In this document: positions 6,524 through 16,047 of the stretch, one piece after another
How the letters are laid out: every line of letters begins with the position of its first letter
How positions within the stretch are numbered: the stretch's first letter is position 1
NCBI GenBank assembly: GCA_019187365.1
Contig: JABARE010000015.1
Span: forward strand, 1-64,000
Direction: 5' to 3'
DNA: 64,000 nt
Source of the DNA: Saprospiraceae bacterium
GTDB lineage: Bacteria > Bacteroidota > Bacteroidia > Chitinophagales > Saprospiraceae
Made by a program: the position numbers and the translations under genes
Notes under the pieces: model-generated
What the model saw: the letters and a program-made list of their open reading frames with translations, nothing else
Database searches by the model: none
Told to the model about the DNA's origin: nothing

Positions 6524-9343
6524 ATGTCTTCTAAGTATATATTAAACAATATTATACTATATATATTGTTGTTTTTCACAACTATATGCTGTTGCTTTGC
6601 CCAAGCCACGCTTTCAGGTACTTTGAGAGATGCACGCAGTGGTGAGCCACTGATTGGTGCAACCGTATTGCTCAAAGGGACTGGCCAGGGAACGGCGACG
6701 GATTTTGAAGGTCGCTTTCTGTTAAAACATGACGGCCGGTACCCTTTTACGATCGAGTGCCGTTACAGTGGTTATGCCAGCAAGTCCTTTGAAATCGAAC
6801 GACCGGACAGCAAACCGGAGATTTTCCTGGAAGAAGAATCCGTGCTGATCGATGTCGTTGAGGTCAGCGGGCAGCGCATCAGCGACAAACAAAAAGCATC
6901 TCCGCTAACGGTTGAGTCCATGGACCTCATTGCCATCCGGGAAACCCCGTCAGCCAATTTTTACGACGGCCTTGGTTCCCTCAAAGACGTCGATCTGACT
7001 ACGGCCAGTCTGGGTTTTACCATTATCAACACCAGGGGTTTCAACAGTACCAGTCCGGTGCGTTCGCTCCAGATCATCGATGGAGTTGATAACCAGTCGC
7101 CCGGGCTCAATTTCTCGCTGGGCAATTTTCTTGGAAGTTGCGAACTCGACGTCAACAAAGTTGACCTCATCGTCGGTGCGAGCAGCGCCTTTTACGGGCC
7201 GAATGCATTTAACGGCGTCATCAGCATGGAAACCAAAAACCCCTTCATCCACCAGGGGCTGGGCGTTCAATTTAAAACAGGCGAGCGTCGCTTGCTTGAT
7301 GGATGCCTGCGTTGGGCCGATGCATTTCATAACAGGGCAGGCTATGATTTTTTTGCATACAAATTAAACCTGTCTTACTTGTCGGCTGAGGATTGGGCTG
7401 CAGATAACCTCAACCCCGTTTACGACACCCAAACCGGTTTGGACAATCCCGGAGGGTACGATGCCGTAAACGTTTACGGCGACGAGTATCAGGCTGCCTT
7501 CGATTACCGCGACGCGGTGATCACTTACCCCGGACTTGGAATTTTTCATCGGCGCGGATACCGCGAAAATGAACTCGTCGATTACGACTCGCGCAATTTT
7601 AAAGCGAATGCAGCATTTCATTTCAGGCTTCAGCCCTCCAAAACCTTTACTTCTCCGGAGTTGATCTTGTCGACCAGCATGGGCGGCGGAACTACGGTTT
7701 ACCAGGGCGACAACCGCTATAGCCTGAAGAACATCCGGTTTTACCAGCACCGGCTCGAACTATTGAAAAGGGACCATTTCTTCCTGCGATTTTATGCCAC
7801 CCATGAACATTCCGGGCAATCCTACGACCCCTATTTCACTGCTCTTCAATTGCAACAGTCTGCTTCGGATGATTTCAATTGGGTGACGGCCTATTCCAAT
7901 TTCTGGACCTTGAAAGTGGCCCCCCAGATCAAAAGCAAGGAATCGTATCCACGCATATCGGATTACATTGGCCGGCCCGAGGATTACAAGAATGCAGTAA
8001 ACGGTTTTCTTTTGGATCTGCAGGACTCCTTGTTTTATTGGCATGATCTGGCCCGCATGGCCGCAGATACGGGAAATAACATTCTGCGAACCAATTCTTT
8101 TTACGAGCCGGGTACGGACCGGTTCCATGCCAAATTTGACGACATCACCTCTCGCATTGCCTATTCTGAAGGGGGCACCCAGTTTTATGACCGATCCGCA
8201 TTGGTACACGGCCAGGGTGAATACCAGTTTGCCGATTTGGTCAATGGCGCTGTACTCAGTGACCTCGACGTCGTAGCAGGAGCCAGCGCCCGGATCTATT
8301 ATCCGGATTCCAAAGGATCCATTTTGCTCGACACCGGTTCCGCCAACATTGACACCTACGAATACGGGGTCTATGCCGGTGGAAATTTTGGGTTCCTCGG
8401 AAACAGCCTCCGCATAAACGTAACGGCCCGTCTGGACAAGCATGAGAATTTCGACTATCTCGTTTCACCCGCGGCATCGGTCGTCTACCAGCCTTCAAAA
8501 AACAATTACCTGCGGTTTTCCTTTTCGTCTGCCATCCGAAACCCCACCCTCACAGACCAGTACCTGCATTACAACGTCGGACGGGCCATACTGCTCGGCA
8601 ACATCAACGGCATAAAAGACCTGATCACCGTGGGGTCATTTGTCGATTTTCTCAATTCCGGTGTTCGCGACACCCTCGAATACTTCGACATCGCTCCCAT
8701 CCGGCCGGAAAAGGTGCGCACCTTTGAAATTGGCTATCGCACCAGTCTTTTCAATGCAATTTATGCGGACCTTGGATTTTATTACAGCCGGTACCAGGAT
8801 TTTATCGGTTATCAGATAGGCGTCGACGCTTTTATTCCCCAGGGAAGCGTATTGCCTACAACGGTCCAGGCGTATCGCGTGAGCGCCAATGCAAAGGACG
8901 TGGTGACCACCCAGGGATTCTCCATAGGACTGAACTACTTTTTCAACCGCTATTATCAATTGAGGGGCAACTACAGTTGGAATGTACTGAATACGCAAAC
9001 CGACGATCCGATCATTCCCGCTTTCAACACCCCGGAGCACAAATACAACATCGGCTTAAGCGGCAGGGACATTGAATTTTTAGGGATCCGCAACCTTGGA
9101 TTTAACATCAATTACAAGTGGATCCAGGGCTTTGTGTTTGAAGGATCTCCTCAGTTTACCGGCTTCATCCCCAGTTACAGCCTCACGGATGCCCAGGTCA
9201 ACTGGAACTGGAAGTCGATGAACACCACGCTAAAATTTGGTGCTTCCAATGTTTTCAACCAAAGGAGTTATCAAACTTATGGTGGTCCGCTCATTGGCCG
9301 TCTTGCCTATTTTACCGTGCTGTACGAGTTTAAAAAATCTTGA
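6524..9343 (+). CDS. TonB-dependent outer-membrane receptor
   Basis: The 939-residue protein has a signal peptide ending near CCCFAQA, then a carboxypeptidase-regulatory-like domain (residues about 28-110; GTLRDARSGEPLIGATVLLKG, typical of Bacteroidota transporters). A TonB plug follows (about 125-240; TINTRG-like stretch, LQIIDGVDNQSPG, VDLIVGASSAFYGPNAFNGVI), then a long beta-barrel rich in aromatic residues, ending in a Phe/Tyr-rich terminal strand (YFTVLYEF). Such receptors import large substrates such as siderophores, vitamins or oligosaccharides. No SusD partner is adjacent. A secreted hydrolase starts 24 bp downstream, so the pair may process and import one substrate. Confidence 0.9.
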   Translation: MSSKYILNNIILYILLFFTTICCCFAQATLSGTLRDARSGEPLIGATVLLKGTGQGTATDFEGRFLLKHDGRYPFTIECRYSGYASKSFEIERPDSKPEIFLEEESVLIDVVEVSGQRISDKQKASPLTVESMDLIAIRETPSANFYDGLGSLKDVDLTTASLGFTIINTRGFNSTSPVRSLQIIDGVDNQSPGLNFSLGNFLGSCELDVNKVDLIVGASSAFYGPNAFNGVISMETKNPFIHQGLGVQFKTGERRLLDGCLRWADAFHNRAGYDFFAYKLNLSYLSAEDWAADNLNPVYDTQTGLDNPGGYDAVNVYGDEYQAAFDYRDAVITYPGLGIFHRRGYRENELVDYDSRNFKANAAFHFRLQPSKTFTSPELILSTSMGGGTTVYQGDNRYSLKNIRFYQHRLELLKRDHFFLRFYATHEHSGQSYDPYFTALQLQQSASDDFNWVTAYSNFWTLKVAPQIKSKESYPRISDYIGRPEDYKNAVNGFLLDLQDSLFYWHDLARMAADTGNNILRTNSFYEPGTDRFHAKFDDITSRIAYSEGGTQFYDRSALVHGQGEYQFADLVNGAVLSDLDVVAGASARIYYPDSKGSILLDTGSANIDTYEYGVYAGGNFGFLGNSLRINVTARLDKHENFDYLVSPAASVVYQPSKNNYLRFSFSSAIRNPTLTDQYLHYNVGRAILLGNINGIKDLITVGSFVDFLNSGVRDTLEYFDIAPIRPEKVRTFEIGYRTSLFNAIYADLGFYYSRYQDFIGYQIGVDAFIPQGSVLPTTVQAYRVSANAKDVVTTQGFSIGLNYFFNRYYQLRGNYSWNVLNTQTDDPIIPAFNTPEHKYNIGLSGRDIEFLGIRNLGFNINYKWIQGFVFEGSPQFTGFIPSYSLTDAQVNWNWKSMNTTLKFGASNVFNQRSYQTYGGPLIGRLAYFTVLYEFKKS

Positions 9344-9367
9344 TTTGTAAACCATAATTCATTGCTT

Positions 9368-10957
9368 ATGAAAAACATGTACGCTCTATTCTTTATCTCC
9401 ATTTTCTGCTCCTTCCTTACCCAGGCTCAGGACCGCTATTACGATGCCATCTTTCCCGTTCAACGGACAGCCGACGTCGTTTATGGCACTAACATTGGCA
9501 TAATTACGGGAGCTCCGGCTCCGGAAGGCCTGAAAGTGGATATTTACCAACCAGTGGGAGACACAAAAACGGATCGGCCCCTGATCCTTCTTTCGCATAC
9601 TGGTAGCTTTTTGCCACCGCTTTACAATGGACAGATTACCGGATCGCGCAGCGACTCAACGGTGGTTGCCATTGCAGCGTACCTGGCTTCGCGGGGCTTC
9701 GTTGTCGGCGCATACACCTACCGCATGGGATGGTTGCCATTGTCGCCAGACCAAAATCAGCGTACCGGAAGCCTGTTGCAGGCAGCATTCCGCGGTATCC
9801 AGGACACCCGAACCTGCATACGCTTTTTTAAGAAAACGGCAGCAGAAGACGGCAATCCATACGGCATCGATCCAAACAAAATTTGTGCCTGGGGAGTTGG
9901 AACGGGCGGATACCTTTCATTGGGTGCTGCAAGTTTGCACGATTGGGGAGAAGTCACGCTGGACAAATTCATCAATACCCAGACATTGCAACCCTACGTC
10001 GATTCAACCCTTTTGGGCAACTTGGATGCAACGACTCAAAAGCCCTTGTGTCTGCCGAACCACGCGGATTATGGTTCTGGCTTCCAGCTTAGCATCAACA
10101 TGGGCGGTGCTTTGGGAGATTCATCCTGGCTTGACGGCACACCGGAGGAACCTGCCTATACTGGAGTTCACTGCCCGAATGATTTTTTCGCACCTTTTTA
10201 TGAGGGCGCTGTCATTGTGCCTACTACCAACCAATTTGTCGTTTACGCAACCGGCACCCGCAGGGTAATGGAAGTCACCAACAATTTTGGAAGCAACGAC
10301 GTACTAAACGGTGTAGATCCCGGCCGCGATGTGCTGGCTCCCCTGATCAACGCCCAGAAAGCAAATGCAGTCACACTGCCGCTCACCGGACAAAATATAC
10401 TGCTCGGCACAGACAATTTCTACGCATTCGACATCCCGCTCATATACAATGGCAAGGTTACTCCACAGGGCTCTCCCTGGGACTGGTGGGACTACAACAC
10501 ACTTAAAGTCGTCGTAGACTTAATCAACCAGCAGCGTGGAACCAATTTCAACGCGGATACCCTTCACCTCAACGGACTTGCCACGAATCCGGACATGAGC
10601 GCTCAAAAGGGAAGAGCTTATCTCGACACCATTTATATGCTGACCATTCCCCGCCTATGCGCTGCTCTGGATCTTGGCTGTGCCCCCGTTGCAGTAAAAG
10701 AGACGGATGCCCGCACCATCGGGTTGTCTGTTTCGCCGGTACCTGCTATCGACGAATTCCGCATCGAGACGTCAGAGGAACATCCCATTCGCTCGGTTTA
10801 CCTCTACGACCTGGAAGGACGTCTGGTCAAAGCCCATACAGACATTCATGCATCGAGCTTTGTGGTTCCTTGTCACCAACTCAAGGCCGGCGTTTACATG
10901 TTGCAAACCCAAACTGCCAAATACAGGGTGGGTAAACAGATCGCCATCCAACGGTAA
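9368..10957 (+). CDS. Secreted alpha/beta-hydrolase-like protein with T9SS sorting domain
   Basis: A signal peptide (FISIFCSFLTQAQ) is followed by an alpha/beta-hydrolase domain containing LKVDIYQP, RPLILLSHTG, and NKICAWGVGTGGYLSLGA where the nucleophile elbow is expected. The elbow reads G-V-G-T-G-G. Compared with the related esterase at 19631 (GGASAG), the catalytic Ser is a Thr. A C-terminal T9SS domain of about 80 residues follows (SVSPVPAIDEFRI, then LKAGVYMLQTQTAKYRVGKQI), so the protein should be exported through the outer membrane and anchored or released. A TTG at 9362 is an alternative start, but the ATG at 9368 suits the signal peptide. It may be catalytically altered; see findings. 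Confidence 0.8.
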   Translation: MKNMYALFFISIFCSFLTQAQDRYYDAIFPVQRTADVVYGTNIGIITGAPAPEGLKVDIYQPVGDTKTDRPLILLSHTGSFLPPLYNGQITGSRSDSTVVAIAAYLASRGFVVGAYTYRMGWLPLSPDQNQRTGSLLQAAFRGIQDTRTCIRFFKKTAAEDGNPYGIDPNKICAWGVGTGGYLSLGAASLHDWGEVTLDKFINTQTLQPYVDSTLLGNLDATTQKPLCLPNHADYGSGFQLSINMGGALGDSSWLDGTPEEPAYTGVHCPNDFFAPFYEGAVIVPTTNQFVVYATGTRRVMEVTNNFGSNDVLNGVDPGRDVLAPLINAQKANAVTLPLTGQNILLGTDNFYAFDIPLIYNGKVTPQGSPWDWWDYNTLKVVVDLINQQRGTNFNADTLHLNGLATNPDMSAQKGRAYLDTIYMLTIPRLCAALDLGCAPVAVKETDARTIGLSVSPVPAIDEFRIETSEEHPIRSVYLYDLEGRLVKAHTDIHASSFVVPCHQLKAGVYMLQTQTAKYRVGKQIAIQR

Positions 10958-10982
10958 GCGTTTAAACAATTTTATACACTTA

Positions 10983-11012
10983 AAAACCGCTCCCCCAACG
11001 GAGCGGTTTTTA
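10983..11012 (+). terminator. Intrinsic terminator after the hydrolase gene
   Basis: An 11-bp perfect stem, AAAACCGCTCC with GGAGCGGTTTT around a 6-nt loop, is followed by T/A-rich sequence. It lies 25 bp after the stop at 10957. The A-rich side makes it usable in both directions, so it can also serve the convergent PAP2 gene. Confidence 0.85.
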
Positions 11013-11075
11013 TTTGTCCATGACATTGGATGCTAGCGAAATGCAGCAGCAAAAAAGTTAGAACGTGTATCAGGA

Positions 11076-12011
11076 TCACTGTTCCCGTGCTGAAAACGAG
11101 ATCAATGAAGCATAGCGCTCCAACACATTCCGGTAGGCAGGCCATCGGTGGTGTGCCCATTCGAGCAATACCCAGGCCAGAAGGGCACAAACTATACCCC
11201 CAAGAAGATCGACCACATAATGGTGCCCTGAGTACACTGCTGCCCACCAGATCCCAAGTGCAAAAATGCCAAAGACCAGGTTGACGGAACGCAATCCGGC
11301 CTTCATTCCCCAGATCAGCACGACAAGTGGATAGGCAGCATGAAGTGAAGGAAATGCAGCAAAAACGTTGGAACTCTTCGCGTAGAGTCCTTCAAAGACT
11401 CCCGCACCCACTATGGCATCGAAGCGGGCAAGTCCAGCTGCATTCCCAGGCGTTGACGGATCAAAATCAAAACCATAGTGATCTACATACCAGGGAGGTG
11501 CTGCCGGATACAGGTAATACCCTACAAATCCGATCAGGTTTGCCAGTAAAAAACAAAAGGCAAATTGCAGGAACACGTAGGGTCTTCTTACAAACAGATA
11601 AAACCCAAAAACAAGCGGGACGGGCACCCAGTTGATGTAAAACAATCCGGCAAGGAAGTCCTTCCCCTTACTGGCATCGAGTGCGAGCCACTCATTGGGG
11701 GTAAGCATCCGGCCCTCAACCTCCACACCAAAAATGTGCTTCTCGAATTCGTACAGGTCGCGGATGTGTACCCTCGCAAATTCAAAATTGGGAAATGCCT
11801 TCATTCCGTCCCAAATGATCCAGTAAAGAATAAATGCTGAATACGCCCACAAGAATTTTCGCCCATATGGTTCATTGAGATAGAGCCCGGTGCAAAGCGC
11901 TACGAGCAGGAAGTGCTCCAGACGGTACCCGATCATACATTCGAAAGCGACCAGGTAAACCGCCAGCAATGAAAACAGGGCTAACCCCTCTTTGCGAACA
12001 GGGAGCTGCAT
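11076..12011 (-). CDS. PAP2-family integral membrane protein, probable inositol-phosphoceramide synthase
   Basis: The 311-residue protein has about eight hydrophobic segments. It carries the lipid phosphatase/phosphotransferase core: AAFPSLHAAYPL with a catalytic His, then AVYSGHHYVVDLLGG with the second His and Asp. The N-terminal part and the GYYLYPAAPPWY segment resemble the AUR1-like branch (inositol phosphorylceramide synthase) more than simple phosphatases. That enzyme moves phosphoinositol from phosphatidylinositol to ceramide. Context supports this: the next genes encode a CDP-alcohol transferase, a PgpA-type phosphatase and inositol-phosphate synthase, as in the inositol-lipid cluster of Bacteroides thetaiotaomicron. 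It has its own promoter with an operator-like palindrome. A plain PAP2 phosphatase remains possible. Confidence 0.75.
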   Translation of the reverse strand: MQLPVRKEGLALFSLLAVYLVAFECMIGYRLEHFLLVALCTGLYLNEPYGRKFLWAYSAFILYWIIWDGMKAFPNFEFARVHIRDLYEFEKHIFGVEVEGRMLTPNEWLALDASKGKDFLAGLFYINWVPVPLVFGFYLFVRRPYVFLQFAFCFLLANLIGFVGYYLYPAAPPWYVDHYGFDFDPSTPGNAAGLARFDAIVGAGVFEGLYAKSSNVFAAFPSLHAAYPLVVLIWGMKAGLRSVNLVFGIFALGIWWAAVYSGHHYVVDLLGGIVCALLAWVLLEWAHHRWPAYRNVLERYASLISFSAREQ

Positions 12012-12056
12012 ATCGATATTAAGTTAGGATGCAAAGCAGTCCGATTTATTGAAGAA

Positions 12057-12064
12057 CAAAATTA
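12057..12064 (-). promoter_or_regulatory. Bacteroidota-type -7 box for the PAP2 gene
   Basis: On the minus strand this reads TAATTTTG, a full match to the Bacteroidota -7 consensus TAnnTTTG. It lies 46 bp upstream of the PAP2 start at 12011. The -33 region falls inside the palindrome at 12078-12099. Confidence 0.6.
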
Positions 12065-12077
12065 ACCGATTTGCAAA

Positions 12078-12099
12078 CATACGAACGATCGTTTGTATG
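12078..12099. promoter_or_regulatory. 22-bp operator-like palindrome
   Basis: The half-site CATACGAACGA is mirrored by TCGTTTGTATG with a single mismatch, centred on the GATC at about 12088. Size and symmetry are those of TetR-family operators. It covers the expected -33 region of the PAP2 promoter, so a bound protein would block transcription. No TetR-type regulator gene is in the window. Confidence 0.6.
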
Positions 12100-12106
12100 G
12101 AAGAAA

Positions 12107-12838
12107 TTACAGTTCCATAAGCTGACGCCGGCAGTGAAGCAGGCGTGAAATGGCGGTGTAGTTAGCTAAAACAGCCAGAAGGGCAATGGGAAGTGTAAAA
12201 AGTGACATGTTCTCAAGAAGGTGAAATGGCAGGCTCTCAACCTTCCAATAGAACGTTCCAAATACCTCCGCCACCACCCCACAAAGAATTCCGGACAGTC
12301 CGATGGTGATGATGCGCTCGGGGCGCTGCATCAATCCGTCGCTGCACTGTATGCCGAGCCCCTCTGCGCGGGCACGCACATAGCTCACCATCATAGACCC
12401 CATGAGAGCGATAAATGCAAAAAGTGAACTCAGGAAGTAATGATAGGAAACCAGGTAGTAACAGATGCCTAGAAACATGACAAGTTCGCTGTAGCGGTCC
12501 ATCACAGAATCAAACAACGCCCCGAAACGGGAGGCAGCGCGCGTTTTGCGTGCTACTTGCCCGTCGAGCATGTCAAAAACACCGGCAACCAGGATCCAGA
12601 ACCCACCCCAGCCAACTTTTCCAAGGTCCATTCTCGTTGCCGTTTCTGCACTCCAGATAAACCAGCCCGCAGCAAAAATATTCATGGCAAAACCTACAAA
12701 GGTGATCAGGTTGGGGGTTACCCCGGCGTGCACCAGCAGATTTACCAATGGGTCCAGAGCGCGGTACAATCCCCGTTTGATCGCGTCGCGGAAGCGACCA
12801 AAGCCCCTTGATTGTCCGCTCACATCACTTGCTGCCAT
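12107..12838 (-). CDS. CDP-alcohol phosphatidyltransferase, probable phosphatidylinositol-phosphate synthase
   Basis: The catalytic signature DGxxAR(x8)Gx3Dx3D is complete, in LDGQVARKTRAASRFGALFD followed by SVMD. About five or six transmembrane helices flank it. The enzyme should transfer a phosphatidyl group from CDP-diacylglycerol to an alcohol. The inositol-phosphate synthase in this cluster points to inositol phosphate as acceptor, giving phosphatidylinositol phosphate. The frame is open to 12901, but that would overlap the DUF5686 gene; the ATG at 12838 (MAASDVSGQSRG, 243 residues) leaves a 4-bp gap and is preferred. Phosphatidylglycerophosphate synthase is an alternative, made less likely by context. 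Confidence 0.8.
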   Translation of the reverse strand: MAASDVSGQSRGFGRFRDAIKRGLYRALDPLVNLLVHAGVTPNLITFVGFAMNIFAAGWFIWSAETATRMDLGKVGWGGFWILVAGVFDMLDGQVARKTRAASRFGALFDSVMDRYSELVMFLGICYYLVSYHYFLSSLFAFIALMGSMMVSYVRARAEGLGIQCSDGLMQRPERIITIGLSGILCGVVAEVFGTFYWKVESLPFHLLENMSLFTLPIALLAVLANYTAISRLLHCRRQLMEL

Positions 12839-12842
12839 GTCA

Positions 12843-15440
12843 CTAAAACTCAAAGCGCACGCGAAGGCGGATGCCAGATTGCGAAACCGTAGGGTTGTCA
12901 AGGTAATTTAACCTCCTGACGTAGTCGACGCGAAACAATTTGAAGATGTTGTAAATGCCAACGCTCACTTCGGCGTAAGGCTTTGCTTCGAGGGAAAACG
13001 TCTGAGGACTCCCACCCGCTGTTTGAGGAAAATGGTACAGCTCCGGATGTATTGCAGGGTCGTTCTCGTCGCGAATGCCCCCATAGAGCACTTTAATTGA
13101 AAATACCTCCCTCCATTTCAGTCGCTTGAAGAGCGGAATTTTATTAAAGAAAAATCCCCCGATGAAATGATTGTAATGTACAGTCACATACTCGTCGCTG
13201 ACAAATTCCAGAAAATTCATCAGGTTATAGGATTGCAACTGGTAGGAATAGGTCTGATTCGCCCGGTGAATGAACAACAACGGAAAGGGTACCTGACCAA
13301 AGATCCTTCCTCCTTCGAAAACCAGATCAGCGAATCCCAGTTGCGGAAAGAAAATGCGCTTTGTAGCATTCAAGGTCACCATTTGGTAATTGTATTCACC
13401 GCCGAGCAGGTCCTTAAATCCCATTCCGTATCGCAAGGTAAAAATAGGATACTTGTTTGGCAATGGTTTGCGGTACAGTTTTCCCTGAAAAAACTGCTCA
13501 TTGGGCGCCCAGCGAAGAGTTAAACCCATTTCCATGGTTCGCAGTTCGTCAATGTATTCAGTCGAATCTTTTCCACTCGGCCTGCTGAATATCAGGCTGC
13601 CCGCGGGTTCCTGCACCCAGTTTTTGACGTCGACCTGATATGAAAAATGGTTCTTAAACTCTTGGGTAAAATCGAGGTTATAGGTCTGGTTGTAAAGCCA
13701 TTTATCGTTCTCACCGCGCTTGAAAGAAAGAAGAAAATTGTCCTCCTGAATGAATTGCAGCTCCTGACCGGGTATTTTGGTCTCCTGCTGATAACTCATA
13801 CGCAATTCCTTCCGGGGAAATTCACTGATGCTGGTCTTTGCAAACGAATAGGTGGCTCCCCCATAAAATTTGAACCGCTTGTCTTTAAAACCATACGCAC
13901 CATACGTTTCCAGTTGCAACCGTTCGCTAAAATCAAGGGTCGTGCGTCCCCCTGCCCTCAAGCGAAATCCTTCTACGGGATTAAAACTGTAAAAGGTATT
14001 AATTGGCCCCAATTCAACCGGTCCCATGACCTTGTAGCCCGCAAGCAAAATCGTGGCAATATCCACTATCCTGCGAAATGCCGGCAATTGCTGTAAGCTG
14101 TCCATGGCGACATAGACGCCCGCTTCAGCAGCGGTCAGGGTATCATGCCTTCGCGAAACCCAAAAGCTGTCTGTTCCCGCCGCTTCGTGGGTCTCTTCCA
14201 GTTTAGAGGGGCCTTCATAATCCTGCACAGGCCGCGGCTGGTTAAATTTGAAATTTGTATAAGAAACATTTCGCTGACCAAATACACCCATCTTGGAATC
14301 GCTCAGACCAAAATCCGCCATGATCTCATCCTTTTCGAGTATGTATCCAAGTGTATCGGCACGCACAAAGCGCTGCCTGATGGCCAAGTCGTTCACCCAG
14401 TTCAAGTTGATGTCCTTGTTGACCGTCATGCTCACTTCCCTTACCGCATAAGACCCGTCTGCCGAAATAAACAACTCTCCCTGGAACAAAAAGTCAGTGC
14501 GGTTTTTGGGGTAAAAAAGCAGGCGGTAGCAGCTGTCTCCGGCAATCTGCACTGTATCCTTGAGATAGAAACGGTAGAAAGTCGGCGCCAGCGAGGCAAT
14601 GGGACTCATAAAAAGGTTTCCGAATAAGGGGATGTTGGCTTCGTAGATATCGATATCCTGGTACAAGTATGCAAAATACTCACTTAAGGAAGCATCGTTC
14701 ATAAAGTCACTGAAATTGACCAGGCGCTCACCCTTCATCAGCTCCTTACGAACGTTAGGCTCCTTTCGGTACCATACATCGGAAATGTTTTCCTTGAGAT
14801 AAAGCGGCAACAACGGCTTTCCGTTCATCTTCGAAGAATCGAGGTTTTCAAAAAGAAACTGAAAGCTTTTAAAGATCTTTTTGTTCCTAAAATCCTGTGT
14901 AACGTTGCTCAACGCAAATTCGAGCTTCTCGTACTTCTCGTATTCGTAGTAATCGAAATTGGCCTTGCGGTTATACTTTTTCCGGTCGATGACCTTTTCA
15001 ATCAATTCAACCGCAGGGTTGTTTTTTTTGGTATACTTTTGCTTGGAGGACTTGACTTCTACCACATTCAATACACTGTTACCGGGATTGAGCTTAAAAT
15101 GGATCTCCTGTGTCTTGCCATAACGAATAGCCACTTGCTGACTTTCGTAACCCAGGTAGCGGGCTTCCAGTTTCGCAAACTTTTTCGAAGTTTCGATGTT
15201 GAAACGGCCGTCGTAATCGGAATTTGTCCCTAGAGTTGAACCCGGAAAAAGTATGTTGGCAAACGGCAGTGGCTCACCGGTCAGCGAATCGGTGACGGTA
15301 CCACGTATAACCGTCCGCTGGGCCATTCCCCCAATTGAGAAAAACATACTGACGGCCAGGATCAGAAGAAGCTGGGGTGCCATGAGGCCATTCCTGAAGA
15401 GACGTATCGTCTGAAAAGCAATCGAAAAGGGATTCAACAC
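12843..15440 (-). CDS. DUF5686-type outer-membrane protein with carboxypeptidase-regulatory-like domain
   Basis: The 865-residue protein begins with an uncleaved or signal helix ending near GGMAQR. A carboxypeptidase-D-regulatory-like domain follows (residues about 42-125; RGTVTDSLTGEPLPFANILF), then the DUF5686 region with KYEKLEFALSNV and a C-terminal half of amphipathic strands typical of a beta-barrel, ending in LRVRFEF. Family members are common in Bacteroidota and have no assigned biochemical role. Placed 4 bp ahead of the phosphatidyltransferase gene and inside the inositol-lipid cluster, it may act on or move these lipids at the outer membrane; that is inference. The listed start is GTG; the ATG at 15383 is an alternative. 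Confidence 0.8.
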   Translation of the reverse strand: MLNPFSIAFQTIRLFRNGLMAPQLLLILAVSMFFSIGGMAQRTVIRGTVTDSLTGEPLPFANILFPGSTLGTNSDYDGRFNIETSKKFAKLEARYLGYESQQVAIRYGKTQEIHFKLNPGNSVLNVVEVKSSKQKYTKKNNPAVELIEKVIDRKKYNRKANFDYYEYEKYEKLEFALSNVTQDFRNKKIFKSFQFLFENLDSSKMNGKPLLPLYLKENISDVWYRKEPNVRKELMKGERLVNFSDFMNDASLSEYFAYLYQDIDIYEANIPLFGNLFMSPIASLAPTFYRFYLKDTVQIAGDSCYRLLFYPKNRTDFLFQGELFISADGSYAVREVSMTVNKDINLNWVNDLAIRQRFVRADTLGYILEKDEIMADFGLSDSKMGVFGQRNVSYTNFKFNQPRPVQDYEGPSKLEETHEAAGTDSFWVSRRHDTLTAAEAGVYVAMDSLQQLPAFRRIVDIATILLAGYKVMGPVELGPINTFYSFNPVEGFRLRAGGRTTLDFSERLQLETYGAYGFKDKRFKFYGGATYSFAKTSISEFPRKELRMSYQQETKIPGQELQFIQEDNFLLSFKRGENDKWLYNQTYNLDFTQEFKNHFSYQVDVKNWVQEPAGSLIFSRPSGKDSTEYIDELRTMEMGLTLRWAPNEQFFQGKLYRKPLPNKYPIFTLRYGMGFKDLLGGEYNYQMVTLNATKRIFFPQLGFADLVFEGGRIFGQVPFPLLFIHRANQTYSYQLQSYNLMNFLEFVSDEYVTVHYNHFIGGFFFNKIPLFKRLKWREVFSIKVLYGGIRDENDPAIHPELYHFPQTAGGSPQTFSLEAKPYAEVSVGIYNIFKLFRVDYVRRLNYLDNPTVSQSGIRLRVRFEF

Positions 15441-15579
15441 TTCCTGTGATCTGGTTAGGCTTCAGGCGCTTAAAATCGCCTCATTACAACCTCGAAAAAC
15501 AAATACTTCGGTATAAAGTTTTTACATGGGAGGTAATTCAATAACCGGTGCGCGGTCAACCCAACGGAAGGCCAATTCC

Positions 15580-16047
15580 TCAGCCCATACATTGGGAGGC
15601 AAACCAGGTGCCGGACTGCAGGATCATGCTGGTGTAGATACCTGCAAGCACGTCATCGGCCATAACCCCTAAACCGCCCGGAAGCTTTTCTAATCTATTA
15701 ATAAACAATGGTTTATATATATCTAATAATCTGAATGCAATAAGCGCCAATGCATAATGCGGTCCGGTTACCGGAATCCAACACAATCCGATGGCCATTC
15801 CTGCAGCTTCGTCGATGACAACGCATTGAGGATCTTTGCCCCAGATGGCCTGCACGTTGTGAGAAGCCACCACACCGATTGCCGTCAATCCCAATGCCAC
15901 CAGGGGCCAATTCACTTCTATCCCCGGAAAACAGCGTGCGGCCAGCCAAAGACTAAGAACCGTGGCCATCGATGCCCAGGTGCCAGAGCCTCTTCCGGCA
16001 TAACCCAGGCCAAAACAGCTTGCCACAAGTTTCCAAAACCTTATCAC
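15580..16047 (-). CDS. PgpA-family phosphatase, probable phosphatidylinositol-phosphate phosphatase
   Basis: The 155-residue protein matches phosphatidylglycerophosphatase A: FGLGYAGRGSGTWAS near the N-terminus, CVVIDEAAGMAIGL with the metal-binding acidic residues, FRLLDIYKP, and GLGVMADDVLAGIY near the C-terminus, with three or four membrane helices. Here the likely substrate is phosphatidylinositol phosphate from the neighbouring transferase, because inositol-phosphate synthase overlaps it upstream. Classical phosphatidylglycerophosphate dephosphorylation is the alternative. It starts at a GTG overlapping the stop of the inositol-phosphate synthase gene by 4 bp. A 139-bp gap separates it from the DUF5686 gene. 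Confidence 0.85.
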   Translation of the reverse strand: MIRFWKLVASCFGLGYAGRGSGTWASMATVLSLWLAARCFPGIEVNWPLVALGLTAIGVVASHNVQAIWGKDPQCVVIDEAAGMAIGLCWIPVTGPHYALALIAFRLLDIYKPLFINRLEKLPGGLGVMADDVLAGIYTSMILQSGTWFASQCMG

